Source of the DNA: Psychrobacter sp. NG254
GTDB lineage: Bacteria > Pseudomonadota > Gammaproteobacteria > Pseudomonadales > Moraxellaceae
Length of the DNA: 64,000 bases
NCBI RefSeq assembly: GCF_015277735.1
Contig: NZ_JADHDA010000001.1
Coordinates: forward strand, 124,001 to 188,000
Direction of reading: 5' to 3'
The notes under the pieces were generated by a model. That model was given only the letters and a program-made list of their open reading frames with translations, was not told where the DNA came from and searched no databases. Shown here piece by piece: positions 18,476 to 27,630 of this stretch. The number at the start of each line of letters is the position of its first letter. Within the stretch, counting starts at the first letter, position 1. Both the position numbers and the translations under genes were made by a program.

Positions 18476-18510
18476 AAAGGCTTTGTTTATCCATAAACAA
18501 AGCCTTTTTT
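18476..18510 (+). terminator. Intrinsic terminator of the GST gene
   Basis: AAAGGCTTTGTTTAT pairs perfectly with ATAAACAAAGCCTTT around CC, followed by TTT. It lies 48 bp after the GST stop and only 12 bp before the start of the next small gene. Confidence 0.85.
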
Positions 18511-18521
18511 AGGATAGAACA

Positions 18522-18794
18522 ATGACAGACTTAAAAAAATCGCATAATGAAACATCAGAGACAGACAATGATGCAAATCGCATCGCCGTCCATAGCATAG
18601 ATGACAGACAAAAAATCGATAGCCAGCAGGTGTCTATCAAGTCTTGGTCAAAAAAATTACTCGTGGTTATACTATGTGTGGCCAGTTTTTATGGTGGTTG
18701 GAAGTCTTATGAGTCCAATATGGTCAATGAGTGTACGGCGAATGGTGGGCAGATGGTAGACGGTCAAAGAACCATGATATGCCAGTTGTCGTAG
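18522..18794 (+). CDS. Small single-pass membrane protein, hypothetical
   Basis: A 90-residue protein: about 45 polar residues, one membrane segment (LLVVILCVASFYGGW), then a short C-terminal tail with two cysteines (ECTANGGQMV and MICQL) spaced as if to form a disulfide outside the cytoplasm. AGGAT lies just upstream of the ATG. The tail resembles short Cys-bracketed tails in uncharacterised gammaproteobacterial proteins, but I cannot name a family. Confidence 0.6.
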   Translation: MTDLKKSHNETSETDNDANRIAVHSIDDRQKIDSQQVSIKSWSKKLLVVILCVASFYGGWKSYESNMVNECTANGGQMVDGQRTMICQLS

Positions 18795-18931
18795 CTACTG
18801 ATGCTCATAAATATTGCTGACGCTGAGTGATTCCAAATAAAGTAGACACGTTGTCTTATGACCTGCGACTGAGCTAACTTAACACTCACTACATTATTTG
18901 TATATTGAATGGACTATACAAGGTTTAATCT

Positions 18932-20086
18932 ATGCTTAAATTAACCTTTTTAGGCACATCAGCAGGCGTGCCCACCAAACAGCGCAATGTCACCGCATTA
19001 GCCATTGAATGTCTAAACACGCATGGCGCTCAACCAAATGGTCAATCACGAGCTGCCAATCACAATAATCAGAACAAAAAGTCGCGCCCATGGCTACTGA
19101 TAGATTGCGGTGAAGGTACGCAGCAGCAACTGTTACATACCAAGCTCTCTTTGCATCAACTGGTCGCTATCTGCATCACCCATGTGCATGGCGATCACTG
19201 CTATGGCCTGCCAGGGTTATTGGCGAGTGCAGCCATGTCAGGACGCCGTGAGCCATTGACACTCATTGCCCCAAAAGCAATTGCTACACTGCTCGAAGCC
19301 ATTACCTTAACCACGGAATTGTATTTACCCTTTGCTCTAAATTTTGTAGCAATTGAAGAGGTGTTATCTGAGCAAGGTAACACCAATAAGGTTAATATTC
19401 GCTTGAGCGACCAGCATCAGCTTGATATCGATATAACACCACTCTCACATCGGGTTGCTTCTCATGCATTTGGTATCACGCAGACCATCCATCATCGCAC
19501 GCTTGATACGGATAAACTGCTAGCGAAAGGCATCCCTGCAAGCGCACTGTGGGGTAAATTGCAGCAAGGGGAAGACGTTATTACTGAGGATGGGTGCACG
19601 CTTTGTGCAGATGATTATGTCAATGATGACCTATCACGAACGCGAGTAGTGGTGGCTGGTGATAACGATACGCCAGCGTGTCTAATGGCTGCACTGGTTG
19701 ATACGGATTTATTGGTGCATGAAGCAACGTATACACATGAGGTACTGACTAAGATTCAAGCCAAAAATCCAGAGTTTGATCCGATGCATAGCAGTGCGCA
19801 ATTGGTAGGTGACTTTGCAGAGAAGCGCGGTATGAGTAATTTAATTGTGACGCACTTTAGCGCCCGTTATCAGGGTTTTGATAATCCTAATAGCAAGACG
19901 CCAAATATGGCATACATTCGTTTAGATGCTGAGAGCGTTTACAAAGGTAATCTATGGTTAGCGGCAGATTTTGACCAATATATGGTCGATGGCGCAGTTA
20001 ACTCGGTAGGTAATCAAGAGAGCAGTCAAGAGGGCTGTCAAAAGAAAAACCGCGTGCAGTATATCGGCTCTGCACGCAGTGATTAG
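18932..20086 (+). CDS. rnz: Ribonuclease Z
   Basis: A metallo-beta-lactamase fold hydrolase of 384 residues. Visible signatures are FLGTSAGVPTKQRNVTA at the N-terminus, the zinc motif HVHGDH at 84-89 followed by GLPGLL, a VVAGDNDTP segment, HEATYTHE, and a late HFSARY. RNase Z endonucleolytically processes tRNA 3' ends or acts as RNase BN. It is about 70 residues longer than E. coli RNase BN: a polar insert at about 31-52 splits the first strands, and the tail after the last motif is extended. It converges on the DUF815 gene. Confidence 0.9.
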   Translation: MLKLTFLGTSAGVPTKQRNVTALAIECLNTHGAQPNGQSRAANHNNQNKKSRPWLLIDCGEGTQQQLLHTKLSLHQLVAICITHVHGDHCYGLPGLLASAAMSGRREPLTLIAPKAIATLLEAITLTTELYLPFALNFVAIEEVLSEQGNTNKVNIRLSDQHQLDIDITPLSHRVASHAFGITQTIHHRTLDTDKLLAKGIPASALWGKLQQGEDVITEDGCTLCADDYVNDDLSRTRVVVAGDNDTPACLMAALVDTDLLVHEATYTHEVLTKIQAKNPEFDPMHSSAQLVGDFAEKRGMSNLIVTHFSARYQGFDNPNSKTPNMAYIRLDAESVYKGNLWLAADFDQYMVDGAVNSVGNQESSQEGCQKKNRVQYIGSARSD

Positions 20087-20132
20087 ATATGGCTGAGCTT
20101 AGATATAATTTAGCGTTAGATATGGCTTAGCG
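20084..20132. repeat. Three imperfect TAGATAT-type units between rnz and the DUF815 gene
   Basis: The convergent gap holds units starting TAGATATGGCTGAGCT, TAGATATAATTTAGCG and TAGATATGGCTTAGCG, about 16-18 bp each. The first contains the rnz stop codon and the last contains the DUF815 stop on the other strand. No function is evident. Confidence 0.45.
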
Positions 20133-21098
20133 CTTACCGTCTGCAATTTCCAATTGCGTTATACCACTCCAGTATCGACTGAACTGGTAAGCAACTCGTC
20201 CTGAGCGACCACCACGTTCAGAGGCCCAACGTAGCGCATCCTTTTTGATCTTGTCAGGCATGGTCTGACTTTCCAAAGTATTCTTAGCATCACTATCCAT
20301 ATCAGCTGAGATTTTCTGCTGCTCTAAATTTAGGTAATGCTGAACGATATGCAGATAAGTCTGCTGATCCATAGGATGGAAAGTGAGTGATAAACCGAAT
20401 CTATCTGACAATGACACGGTCTCATCAATGGCCTCATAAGGATTGACTTCATCCGTCTGTCCATTGTAAATATCAATATTGTCTTTCATCATTTGCGGTA
20501 GCAGGCGACGGCGATTACTGGTGGCATAGACCAGTAGTTTGTCTTGCTCAGAGTCTAGCGAGCCATCAAGCACGCTCTTTAGTGTACGATAGCTTTCATC
20601 CTGACCATCAAACGCGAGATCATCACAGTATACGATGTAGCGGCAATTAGAATCTGCTGGTAGGGCATTAATGGCAGCGCGAATCTTATCTAATATTTGC
20701 AGATCATCGCGAGCAACCTCAATAATACGCAAGCCTTCACTATGATGGGCTTGAAGCAAGGCGCGAATCAATGATGATTTACCGGCACCGCGTGTCCCTG
20801 ACATTAAGACGTGATTGGCAGGATAACCTTTAATAAACTGACGGGTGTTTTGTACCAGTTTAGACTTTTGCGTATCGATACCATGCAAGTCATCTAAGCT
20901 CAAAAACAAGTTGACTGATAAAGGCTCTAAATTGCCAGTGCGTCCACCAACCCAGCGATAAGCAAGTTGGTTCGGATCGATTTCAATAGTCGGTGTAACC
21001 TGCTCTTTTAAGTACTGACTGAGTAAGTCTAACAACGGTGCGGGTAGGGCATAAGTAGGCTGATTAGATGGCGTGGTTGGGATTATTGGTTGTGACAT
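20127..21098 (-). CDS. DUF815-family AAA-type ATPase
   Basis: A 323-residue ATPase with Walker A GTRGAGKSS, the conserved downstream stretch EVARDDLQIL, a Walker B-like IVYCDDLAFD, and ATSNRRRLLP, followed by SLSDRFGLSLTFHP and the late RGGRSGRVAYQF. This set is characteristic of DUF815 proteins, widespread and of unknown cellular role. ATG 21098 (MSQPIIPTT) is taken as the start; the frame extends 17 codons further without a better site. It is divergent from the kinase-like gene, with about 330 bp of AT-rich DNA between them. Confidence 0.85.
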   Translation of the reverse strand: MSQPIIPTTPSNQPTYALPAPLLDLLSQYLKEQVTPTIEIDPNQLAYRWVGGRTGNLEPLSVNLFLSLDDLHGIDTQKSKLVQNTRQFIKGYPANHVLMSGTRGAGKSSLIRALLQAHHSEGLRIIEVARDDLQILDKIRAAINALPADSNCRYIVYCDDLAFDGQDESYRTLKSVLDGSLDSEQDKLLVYATSNRRRLLPQMMKDNIDIYNGQTDEVNPYEAIDETVSLSDRFGLSLTFHPMDQQTYLHIVQHYLNLEQQKISADMDSDAKNTLESQTMPDKIKKDALRWASERGGRSGRVAYQFSRYWSGITQLEIADGKR

Positions 21099-21432
21099 AG
21101 TGGCTCGAGTATTTAAGGTTGTCTTTAATACCATACCCAAAAATATCATTAACGTGGCTAAACTTTTGGCGCCTACTGAGCGTAGTATTAGGGTGTGTCA
21201 TCAATTAGCACATTAATACATTTAGTGGCCTTAAAATGGCTAAATTTTGCTAAACATTGTCAGAAATTTTGTCAATATGTTCATATTAACGGCAAATTCT
21301 TCCTTGTTTATCTACAATTTTTCTCATTTTAAGTCTCACAGTCTAATTGATAACACGCCCTAGTCAAAATTATTCGCGCTATTATTATTTTTGGAAATGA
21401 TACGAACGGGAAGGCAGTGATCTCACTATATT

Positions 21433-22503
21433 ATGAGAAACAATACCATGGGAAATAGTGCCAGTAATTTATTTACTATACAAGCGTTGCAGAGACAATC
21501 TCAGCAATTATTGCCCATTATTACGCAAGAATTAGTCGCACAACACTTTAGTGAGATAGTACACCAGCGGATTGCTCAGCAAAGCACAGAACAAACACAA
21601 GATGAGCATGCGCAGGTTGTCAAAACACAAGATATTAAAACGCAAAACATCGACAATACTTACTTCCAAGGTCTAACACGTGCCCGACATCCACAGTTTG
21701 GTCAAGTCATAATTAAATGGCAGTTGAGTGCTGACGCTTACCCTATCTCTCCCGATTTAACTCACGAAGCAGAGGTTTTAGCTGCTGTAAATGCTTTATC
21801 AAGAATCAAAAATAATGCAATCGCACCGCTACTATTGGCGCATCATTGCGTAAACGTTCAGATACTAGAACAGCCTTGCAAGCTGGTAATATTAGTCATA
21901 CCTTATTACCCTAATGGTAGCTTAGTGAGTCAGCTGACTGCTTCAAAACATCCGTCATTGACAGCGTCACAAAAACATCATTTCATCATGCAGTCTGCCT
22001 GTTTAATAGCCAATTTGCATCAGGCTGGCTGGCTACATAATGATATTAAACCTAGCAATATTTTGCTAGATTCTTCTTTCGATGATGCCTTGCTAGATAG
22101 TGCGGATACTAGCAGCACAATGCCTAATTTATTATTGACTGATTTTGCCTTGGCTGAGAGGCTTAATGAGCTAAAAGAGGCAAGCCATGCTGGTACACCC
22201 GCATATCTCGCATCTGAGCGCTGGCAAGGTCAGGGTACAACGGTGCAAAGTGATATCTACGCATTTGGGATAACGATGTATGAAATATTGGCGGGCAGGC
22301 GACCATTTCAGGTCAGCGCCAACAGCAATGACAAATTAAAAGCATGGGCGATTCAGCATTGCCAGCAACCTATTCCAAAGTTGTCATCAGAATATAGTCG
22401 TTATCAATGTATGGTCGATAAGGCATTGGCGAAGCGGGTAGAGAGACGGTATCGGAATATGGAAGAGGTACTGATAGATTTAACATTATTAAACAATCGC
22501 TAA
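21433..22503 (+). CDS. Eukaryotic-type Ser/Thr protein kinase
   Basis: A 356-residue protein with a kinase fold. Candidate residues are Lys95 in QVIIKWQ, Glu112 or Glu114, the catalytic loop HNDIKPSNIL with Asp204 and Asn209, DFA (237-239) in place of DFG, the activation segment end GTPAYLASE, and Asp274 in SDIYAFG. The HRD to HND and DFG to DFA changes are unusual, although the metal-binding and catalytic Asp are kept. The first 75 residues are polar and unlike a kinase; there is no membrane segment. A degraded copy of its C-terminal end lies at 23702-23806. Confidence 0.8.
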   Translation: MRNNTMGNSASNLFTIQALQRQSQQLLPIITQELVAQHFSEIVHQRIAQQSTEQTQDEHAQVVKTQDIKTQNIDNTYFQGLTRARHPQFGQVIIKWQLSADAYPISPDLTHEAEVLAAVNALSRIKNNAIAPLLLAHHCVNVQILEQPCKLVILVIPYYPNGSLVSQLTASKHPSLTASQKHHFIMQSACLIANLHQAGWLHNDIKPSNILLDSSFDDALLDSADTSSTMPNLLLTDFALAERLNELKEASHAGTPAYLASERWQGQGTTVQSDIYAFGITMYEILAGRRPFQVSANSNDKLKAWAIQHCQQPIPKLSSEYSRYQCMVDKALAKRVERRYRNMEEVLIDLTLLNNR

Positions 22504-22674
22504 GTTTATTATTTGATTGTCAAAAAGTGATTGTTTGTAGTATTCACATGTTACCCAGTCGTTGTTTTTTATGTTTGAATGGATATTCAGACTCATTTTA
22601 AGCGAAGTCGCTATAAGCTAATTTGGGTTTCCGTATTTCATTACAATATTTTATTACAATACAGTGAGAATATC

Positions 22675-23232
22675 ATGGCTAAAGTACTTATCATTACCGG
22701 TGATTTTGTTGAAGACTATGAAAACATGGTGCCGTTCCAAGCGCTACTAGCGATGGGGCATGAGGTTGATGCGGTCTGCCCAGATAAAGTGGCAGGTGAT
22801 AGCATCGCTACCTCAATACACGACTTTGAAGGTGACCAAACTTATACCGAAAAACGCGGTCATAACTTTGTCCTTAATGCGTCTTTTGACGATATTAATG
22901 TCGCAGATTATGATGCGTTGTATTTACCAGGTGGACGTGCGCCAGAATACTTGCGTTTGAATGCTAAGGTCATTGCAATGATTCAGCATTTCGCAAATAC
23001 TGATAAACCGATTGCATCGGTTTGCCATGGTCCACAAATGCTAACGGCTGCTGGCGTATTAAAGGGTAAAAAAGTATCTGCTTATCCTGCGTGTCAGCCA
23101 GAAATAGAAATGGCTGGCGCTGAGTATGTCAAGTTACCTATGGATGGCGCTATTACAGATGGCCAACTGGTAACGGCGCCTGCATGGCCTGCCCACCCAG
23201 CTATGCTGAAGCAGTTTGTTGCCTTACTATAA
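22675..23232 (+). CDS. DJ-1/PfpI family protein
   Basis: A 185-residue DJ-1/PfpI fold protein: [16 protein letters not shown] carries the conserved Glu13, YLPGGRAPE follows, and the nucleophile elbow ASVCHGPQ gives Cys117-His118. Family members include deglycases or glyoxalases and PfpI-type peptidases; the activity cannot be assigned from sequence. ATG 22675 is chosen because homologues begin right at the first beta strand; the longer frame from 22579 adds 32 unlikely residues. Monocistronic. Confidence 0.87.
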   Translation: MAKVLIITGDFVEDYENMVPFQALLAMGHEVDAVCPDKVAGDSIATSIHDFEGDQTYTEKRGHNFVLNASFDDINVADYDALYLPGGRAPEYLRLNAKVIAMIQHFANTDKPIASVCHGPQMLTAAGVLKGKKVSAYPACQPEIEMAGAEYVKLPMDGAITDGQLVTAPAWPAHPAMLKQFVALL

Positions 23233-23298
23233 GCTTTAATTAGGGTCTGTTGAACATTTTAATATCAAAAAGACCCTAGTATCGAGAGAGGATATTAT

Positions 23299-23697
23299 AT
23301 GTGCCAACTTTTCATCAGGGCTGATGACAGCTTGTGGCGCTCTAAAACCAAATCACTTCGAATTCAGGGCGTTGTCACCTCAATTCGTTTAGAAGTGTTT
23401 TTTTGGGATATATTAGAAGAGTTGTCATTTCGGGATCATATGGCGGTTAATCAGCTGATTACTAAGCTATACCTTGAATCTCTCGATGCTGATCATGATA
23501 TTGGCAATTTCACCTCTTTTTTGAGAGTTTGCTGTTCTCGCTATTTATCCTTAATAGCCGATGGCGATCTTTCTCGCGAAACAGAATTACCTTTAGAAAA
23601 AGTCGATGCAAAAAATATCATTGAACGTGAAACCCTGCGTAAAAAACAACGTAGTGCCTTATTCAATGACAATGAGAAAAATCCATCTGTTCATTAG
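23299..23697 (+). CDS. Ribbon-helix-helix (RHH_4-type) domain protein
   Basis: A 132-residue protein. The first 85 residues fit an RHH_4-like domain: MCQLFIRADDSLWRSKTKSLRI, then VTSIRLEVFFWDILEEL with the strand and first helix, RDHMAVNQLITKLY, and FTSFLRVCCSRYLSL. Such domains bind DNA as dimers, so a small regulator is plausible. The charged C-terminus looks disordered. GAGAGAGGA precedes the ATG. A kinase-gene relic follows immediately after the stop. Confidence 0.75.
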   Translation: MCQLFIRADDSLWRSKTKSLRIQGVVTSIRLEVFFWDILEELSFRDHMAVNQLITKLYLESLDADHDIGNFTSFLRVCCSRYLSLIADGDLSRETELPLEKVDAKNIIERETLRKKQRSALFNDNEKNPSVH

Positions 23698-23701
23698 AAC
23701 A

Positions 23702-23806
23702 TCCCCTAGTTATGCCTATAGCAAGTGTATGAAAGCATTGATGCAGCGGGTAGAGAGGCGCTATCAGAGTATGGATGAGGTGTTGAAGGACTTAGAAAGG
23801 TCATAA
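23702..23806 (+). pseudogene. Relic of a kinase gene 3' end
   Basis: Read in frame, this encodes SPSYAYSKCMKALMQ then RVERRYQSMDEVLKDLERS and a stop. It aligns with the C-terminus of the kinase at 21433-22503 (SSEYSRYQCMVDKALAK, RVERRYRNMEEVLIDL), with about 15 of 20 identical residues in the last block and a two-residue deletion. No start or catalytic part remains. It points to a former second kinase copy or a duplication and deletion around the DJ-1 and RHH genes. Confidence 0.7.
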
Positions 23807-23864
23807 AAGCAGATTAATACATCTGGCGAGTTATTTTATAGTTTTAATGCCAAATTTTAGACGT

Positions 23865-23886
23865 AAAAAAACCTGCTAAAAGCAGG
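23865..23886 (-). terminator. Terminator of the tRNA-Leu gene
   Basis: On the minus strand CCTGCT-TTT-AGCAGG is followed by TTTTTTT, 36 bp beyond the tRNA 3' end. Confidence 0.75.
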
Positions 23887-23921
23887 ATTTGATATTTGGT
23901 CTAAGATGTACTATCCGAAAA

Positions 23922-24006
23922 TGGTGGGGCTGGAGAGACTCGAACTCTCACACCTTGCGGCGCCAGAACCTAAATCTGGTGCGTCTACCAATTCCGCCAC
24001 AGCCCC
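23922..24006 (-). tRNA. tRNA-Leu (anticodon UAG)
   Basis: An 85-nt type II tRNA on the minus strand. The acceptor stem GGGGCTG pairs with CAGCCCC, followed by discriminator A and an encoded CCA. The anticodon stem CCAGA/TCTGG holds the loop TTTAGGT, giving anticodon TAG (reads CUN leucine codons). A long variable arm (GCGCCGCAAGGTGT) and the T-loop GTTCGAGTC are present. Confidence 0.96.
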
Positions 24007-24216
24007 ATTTTCCGTTACTCTATCATTATTAGCGTTTAAACTCAAACACAATATAGACAGTTAACTGATTCGGTAGTGCGTCTCAGTGGTTGGCTATTAT
24101 ATAGAGTTTGAATAGTTTGGCAACCCCTATTTGCAATTATTTTTAATTAATTTACGTTTATTTTCGATTTTTATTTTAAGTAATTGATATTAATAAATAT
24201 TTAATTTAGAGAATTG

Positions 24217-26061
24217 CTACTCTATTTGCTCTTTAGATAGTATCGTTTGGGAAGATAGGTCTAACTGCTGCAACTTACGGGTGAGCGTATTACGTCCCCA
24301 GCCAAGTAAGCTGGCGGCTTCTATCTTTTTGCCGCCGCTATGATTCAGTGCTGCCGTTAATAAGACGCGTTCAAATTCAGGCATTGCTGTCTGTAAAATG
24401 TCTGTTTTGCCGCTGTCTAAAGACTGCTGTGCCCAATCAGCCAATGCTTGTTGCCAATTTTGACCAATAGCAAGCTGAATCGTCTTAGCATCGGTGTTTA
24501 TATTATCAGGATTTATACTATCACTGTTTGGCCATTGGGGACTTTGCGTCGAGGCTTGAGATGACAAGCTGTGGTCTGGTTGATGCCATGCTGCATCGGA
24601 CGGAACATTCTCAAGCAGTTCAGGTGGTAAATCGGTGGCCATGACGGTATCACCAGTCGCCATGACCGTCAGCCACAAGCAGACGTTTTCTAGTTGACGG
24701 ACATTACCGCGCCAGCCAAACGTTTGCATCAGTTGTAACGCAGCAGGATGTAAGTACTTGGGCGTCGTGTTCATCTGCTCAGCCGCACATTGCATGAAAT
24801 AGGTGGCCAATGCAGGAATGTCTTCAGGGCGTGTGCGTAGCGGTGGTAGTGGCAGACGTATGACGTTAAGACGATAAAATAAATCCTCACGGAAACGATT
24901 CTGCTTCACCAATTCTTCTAGGTTTTGATGGGTGGCCGCAATGATGCGGACGTCTACTTTAATGGGCTGCTGACCACCGACGCGATAAAACTCCCCATTG
25001 GCCAGTACCCGAAGCAGTCGCGTCTGCGTGCTAAATGGCATATCGCCAATCTCATCTAAAAATAACGTGCCGCCGTCAGCCTGTTCAAAGCGGCCCTGGC
25101 GAGTGGTGGTTGCACCAGTGAACGCGCCTTTTTCGTGACCAAATAGCTCAGACTCAATCAGATCGTGGGGTATCGCTGCCATATTAAGGGCGATAAAGGG
25201 TTGCTGTTTACGGGGAGAATGCTGGTGCAAGGCGCTGGCAACCAGCTCTTTACCTGTACCAGACTCTCCCGTAATTAGCACCGAAATAGGCGATTGTGCC
25301 AGTCTACCAATGGCGCGAAACACCGTTTGCATGGCAGGTGATTGACCGATGATGCCACTAGGGTTTTTATTGCTTTTGGCATCGGTGGGCGTTCCGGTGT
25401 TGCTTTTGAGGTTCTTAGCAGGGCTGTTAGTAGGATTTCTAGCAAGAGAGTTATCAAGTGTCGTCTTAGGTTTTGCTTGTGTGGTTTTATGAGGCATTGC
25501 CTGAATGTCGGCAGGCACGTTGGCACTTTCTTGGATATTTGTCCCACTTGAATAATGGCTGCTGTCAATATTTGATGACTCGATGTTCGGCTGATAGTTG
25601 ATCGCTTTATAAATCGTTGCGACCGCATCGTCCAAATCAAACGGCTTGGGCAAGTACTCAAATGCACCAGTTTGATAGCTATTAATCGCAGAGGTGAGAT
25701 CCGAATGCGCTGTCATGATGACGATGGGCATGTCAGGGAAGTGCTGATGTACCCAATCACTAAAGGACAAACCATCCATCATTGGCATGCGAATATCGGT
25801 CAATATCACATCTGGTAGCTGGGCAACTAATTCTGGCTGCTTTAAGACATCATTGAGACGGGTCCACGCCGCTTGTGCTTGGGTAAAGCTGATAACGGTC
25901 AGTCCGGCATCCTCAAAGGTATCAGCCAATACCATACGTAATGCGGAATCGTCATCGATCAACCATAACGTTGCAGGTTGGTCACTTGGCATGTTATTTA
26001 CAGTTACCATTGCGGGCTGAGCATTGCTTTTAGGTGTTTGGTTGTCGCTGTATTGAGTCAT
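24217..26061 (-). CDS. ntrC: Nitrogen regulation response regulator NtrC (NR(I))
   Basis: A 614-residue sigma-54 activator. It has a receiver domain with acidic pocket DDD (36-38) and phospho-acceptor Asp89 in LTDIRMP; an AAA+ domain with Walker A GESGTGKE (about 265-272) and the sigma-54 contact loop GAFTGA (312-317); and a C-terminal Fis-type helix-turn-helix ([20 protein letters not shown]). It is about 145 residues longer than E. coli NtrC because of a 30-residue N-terminal extension, a low-complexity linker at about 158-235, and a Ser/Asn-rich stretch before the HTH. With NtrB just upstream it should control glutamine synthetase and nitrogen-scavenging genes. Confidence 0.95.
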   Translation of the reverse strand: MTQYSDNQTPKSNAQPAMVTVNNMPSDQPATLWLIDDDSALRMVLADTFEDAGLTVISFTQAQAAWTRLNDVLKQPELVAQLPDVILTDIRMPMMDGLSFSDWVHQHFPDMPIVIMTAHSDLTSAINSYQTGAFEYLPKPFDLDDAVATIYKAINYQPNIESSNIDSSHYSSGTNIQESANVPADIQAMPHKTTQAKPKTTLDNSLARNPTNSPAKNLKSNTGTPTDAKSNKNPSGIIGQSPAMQTVFRAIGRLAQSPISVLITGESGTGKELVASALHQHSPRKQQPFIALNMAAIPHDLIESELFGHEKGAFTGATTTRQGRFEQADGGTLFLDEIGDMPFSTQTRLLRVLANGEFYRVGGQQPIKVDVRIIAATHQNLEELVKQNRFREDLFYRLNVIRLPLPPLRTRPEDIPALATYFMQCAAEQMNTTPKYLHPAALQLMQTFGWRGNVRQLENVCLWLTVMATGDTVMATDLPPELLENVPSDAAWHQPDHSLSSQASTQSPQWPNSDSINPDNINTDAKTIQLAIGQNWQQALADWAQQSLDSGKTDILQTAMPEFERVLLTAALNHSGGKKIEAASLLGWGRNTLTRKLQQLDLSSQTILSKEQIE

Positions 26062-26144
26062 GTATCGGGCCTAATGAGCAATTATTTATGATAAGTTTGG
26101 GATGAGTTGTCTTATAATTTAGCAGCTTTATGCACAGATGTCGT

Positions 26145-27494
26145 TTATGTTTCGGCTAAAGGTTGATTAAAAGGCAGATATAACGTAAATCGAGTCTGCT
26201 TATCCTGTGATGATCCTGTCGAGCTGACATCGATCATACCATGATGATGGCTGATGATATCTTGGACGATAGACAACCCAAGACCCGTGCCTGCAGCACG
26301 GCTGGTCACCATCGGAAAAAATATCTGTCCAATGAGCGCCGGATCAATCCCTGAACCATTATCCGTGATGGTGATTTGCATCACTTGCTTGTGCTGCTGT
26401 CCTACAATTGTATGCTGAAAAGCAACGCGCGTCTGAATGTGTAGGGTTGGCTGGTAATCAGAGTCTCTGTCGGTTTGCACTGCAGCTGTTTGTGATTCTT
26501 TAGAATTAGAGATTTTGTTCTGTTGCAGCGTTTGCTCAAACTCAGTCATGGACTCACAGGCGTTATTGATTAAGTTTAAAAAAACTTGAATCAGCTGGTC
26601 TTTGTCAGCGGATAGCTCTGGCAACGACAAATCATAATCTCGCTGTAGCACTACTTGCGGATATTGATTCATGACCAGTGTCAACACATGCTCTAGCGGC
26701 TCATGGACGTTTAGCGTCTGCCAGTTTGGCAATTGATTGGAGCCCAGCAGTTGTCCGATAAGATGCGTCAAGCGATCCGTCTCTGAGATGATGATATCGG
26801 TATAGTTACGCAGCTTTTGATTCATCTTTTGCAAGCCATCACTGGTGTCAGCGCTAGGAGTTGATATCGTGCTGATGGTGGTAGGGTATTGATTGATAGT
26901 AGAAGCATCACTGAATTTGATAAATTGCCGCTGCAATAACTGCGCCGCCCCGCGAATACCAGCCAGTGGGTTTTTTATTTCGTGTGCCACTGAGCGTAGC
27001 ATATGGCGAGCAACAGTATACTGCTGCTGTTGACGCTGCTCATCTGATATACGGCTTTGACGATCTTTGCCCCACATCTCAATGATGAAATAGGGCTGCT
27101 GCTCATACACAACTGGTGTCACGCTATAGTCGACCGATAGCGACAAATTACTATTTAATGGCGTTGCAATGATGTGATCGTGATCAATAAAAGGCTGCTG
27201 GTAGTTTTGCGCTTGTGCAAACCGTTCTGTCAGCGAATAGGGTCGCTCCTCAAGCGGCGCATGCTCAGTCTCAAGTAAGGTACTGGCTTTTGGTACCAAT
27301 TCATCAGGTGCCAATAAGGTCAAAATAGACTGGTTAATCAGTCGGCCGCTACTAATGGCCAGCAGTTGCTCAGCTTGGGCGTTTAAGCGGGTGATCGATA
27401 GCTCATCATTCACCCACAAGATAGCGGTAAATAAATGCTGTGAGATAAATGCTAAATCAGGGGTTGTTTTGGTGGTAATAAAATCAGCCGTCAT
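26145..27494 (-). CDS. ntrB: Nitrogen regulation sensor histidine kinase NtrB (NR(II))
   Basis: A 449-residue soluble histidine kinase with no membrane segment: an N-terminal PAS domain (ILWVNDELSITRLNAQAEQLL), an H-box RSVAHEIKNPLAGIRGAAQLL with the phosphorylated His, an N-box LINNACESM, and G-boxes DNGSGIDP and AAGTGLGLSIVQDII. NtrB phosphorylates or dephosphorylates NtrC under PII control. Polar Q, T and S inserts interrupt the dimerisation and ATPase domains. It lies 83 bp upstream of ntrC in the same direction, so the two are likely co-transcribed. Confidence 0.94.
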   Translation of the reverse strand: MTADFITTKTTPDLAFISQHLFTAILWVNDELSITRLNAQAEQLLAISSGRLINQSILTLLAPDELVPKASTLLETEHAPLEERPYSLTERFAQAQNYQQPFIDHDHIIATPLNSNLSLSVDYSVTPVVYEQQPYFIIEMWGKDRQSRISDEQRQQQQYTVARHMLRSVAHEIKNPLAGIRGAAQLLQRQFIKFSDASTINQYPTTISTISTPSADTSDGLQKMNQKLRNYTDIIISETDRLTHLIGQLLGSNQLPNWQTLNVHEPLEHVLTLVMNQYPQVVLQRDYDLSLPELSADKDQLIQVFLNLINNACESMTEFEQTLQQNKISNSKESQTAAVQTDRDSDYQPTLHIQTRVAFQHTIVGQQHKQVMQITITDNGSGIDPALIGQIFFPMVTSRAAGTGLGLSIVQDIISHHHGMIDVSSTGSSQDKQTRFTLYLPFNQPLAET

Positions 27495-27630
27495 GGATAG
27501 TGCCCAAAAAAGTGAGGATGCTTAATATAATATTTAACCATAAATCAAGACTATAGAGCGGCAAAACTGGTGATTTTTGCAAAAAAAACGTACAATGCGC
27601 TCAGCCAATTTATCTCTAGCAAGGTCAGCC

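Noticed and set aside
23606-23701. N-terminal part of the 66-codon frame overlapping the RHH gene
   Set aside because: This part is an out-of-frame shadow of the RHH gene; only the segment from 23702 resembles the kinase tail.
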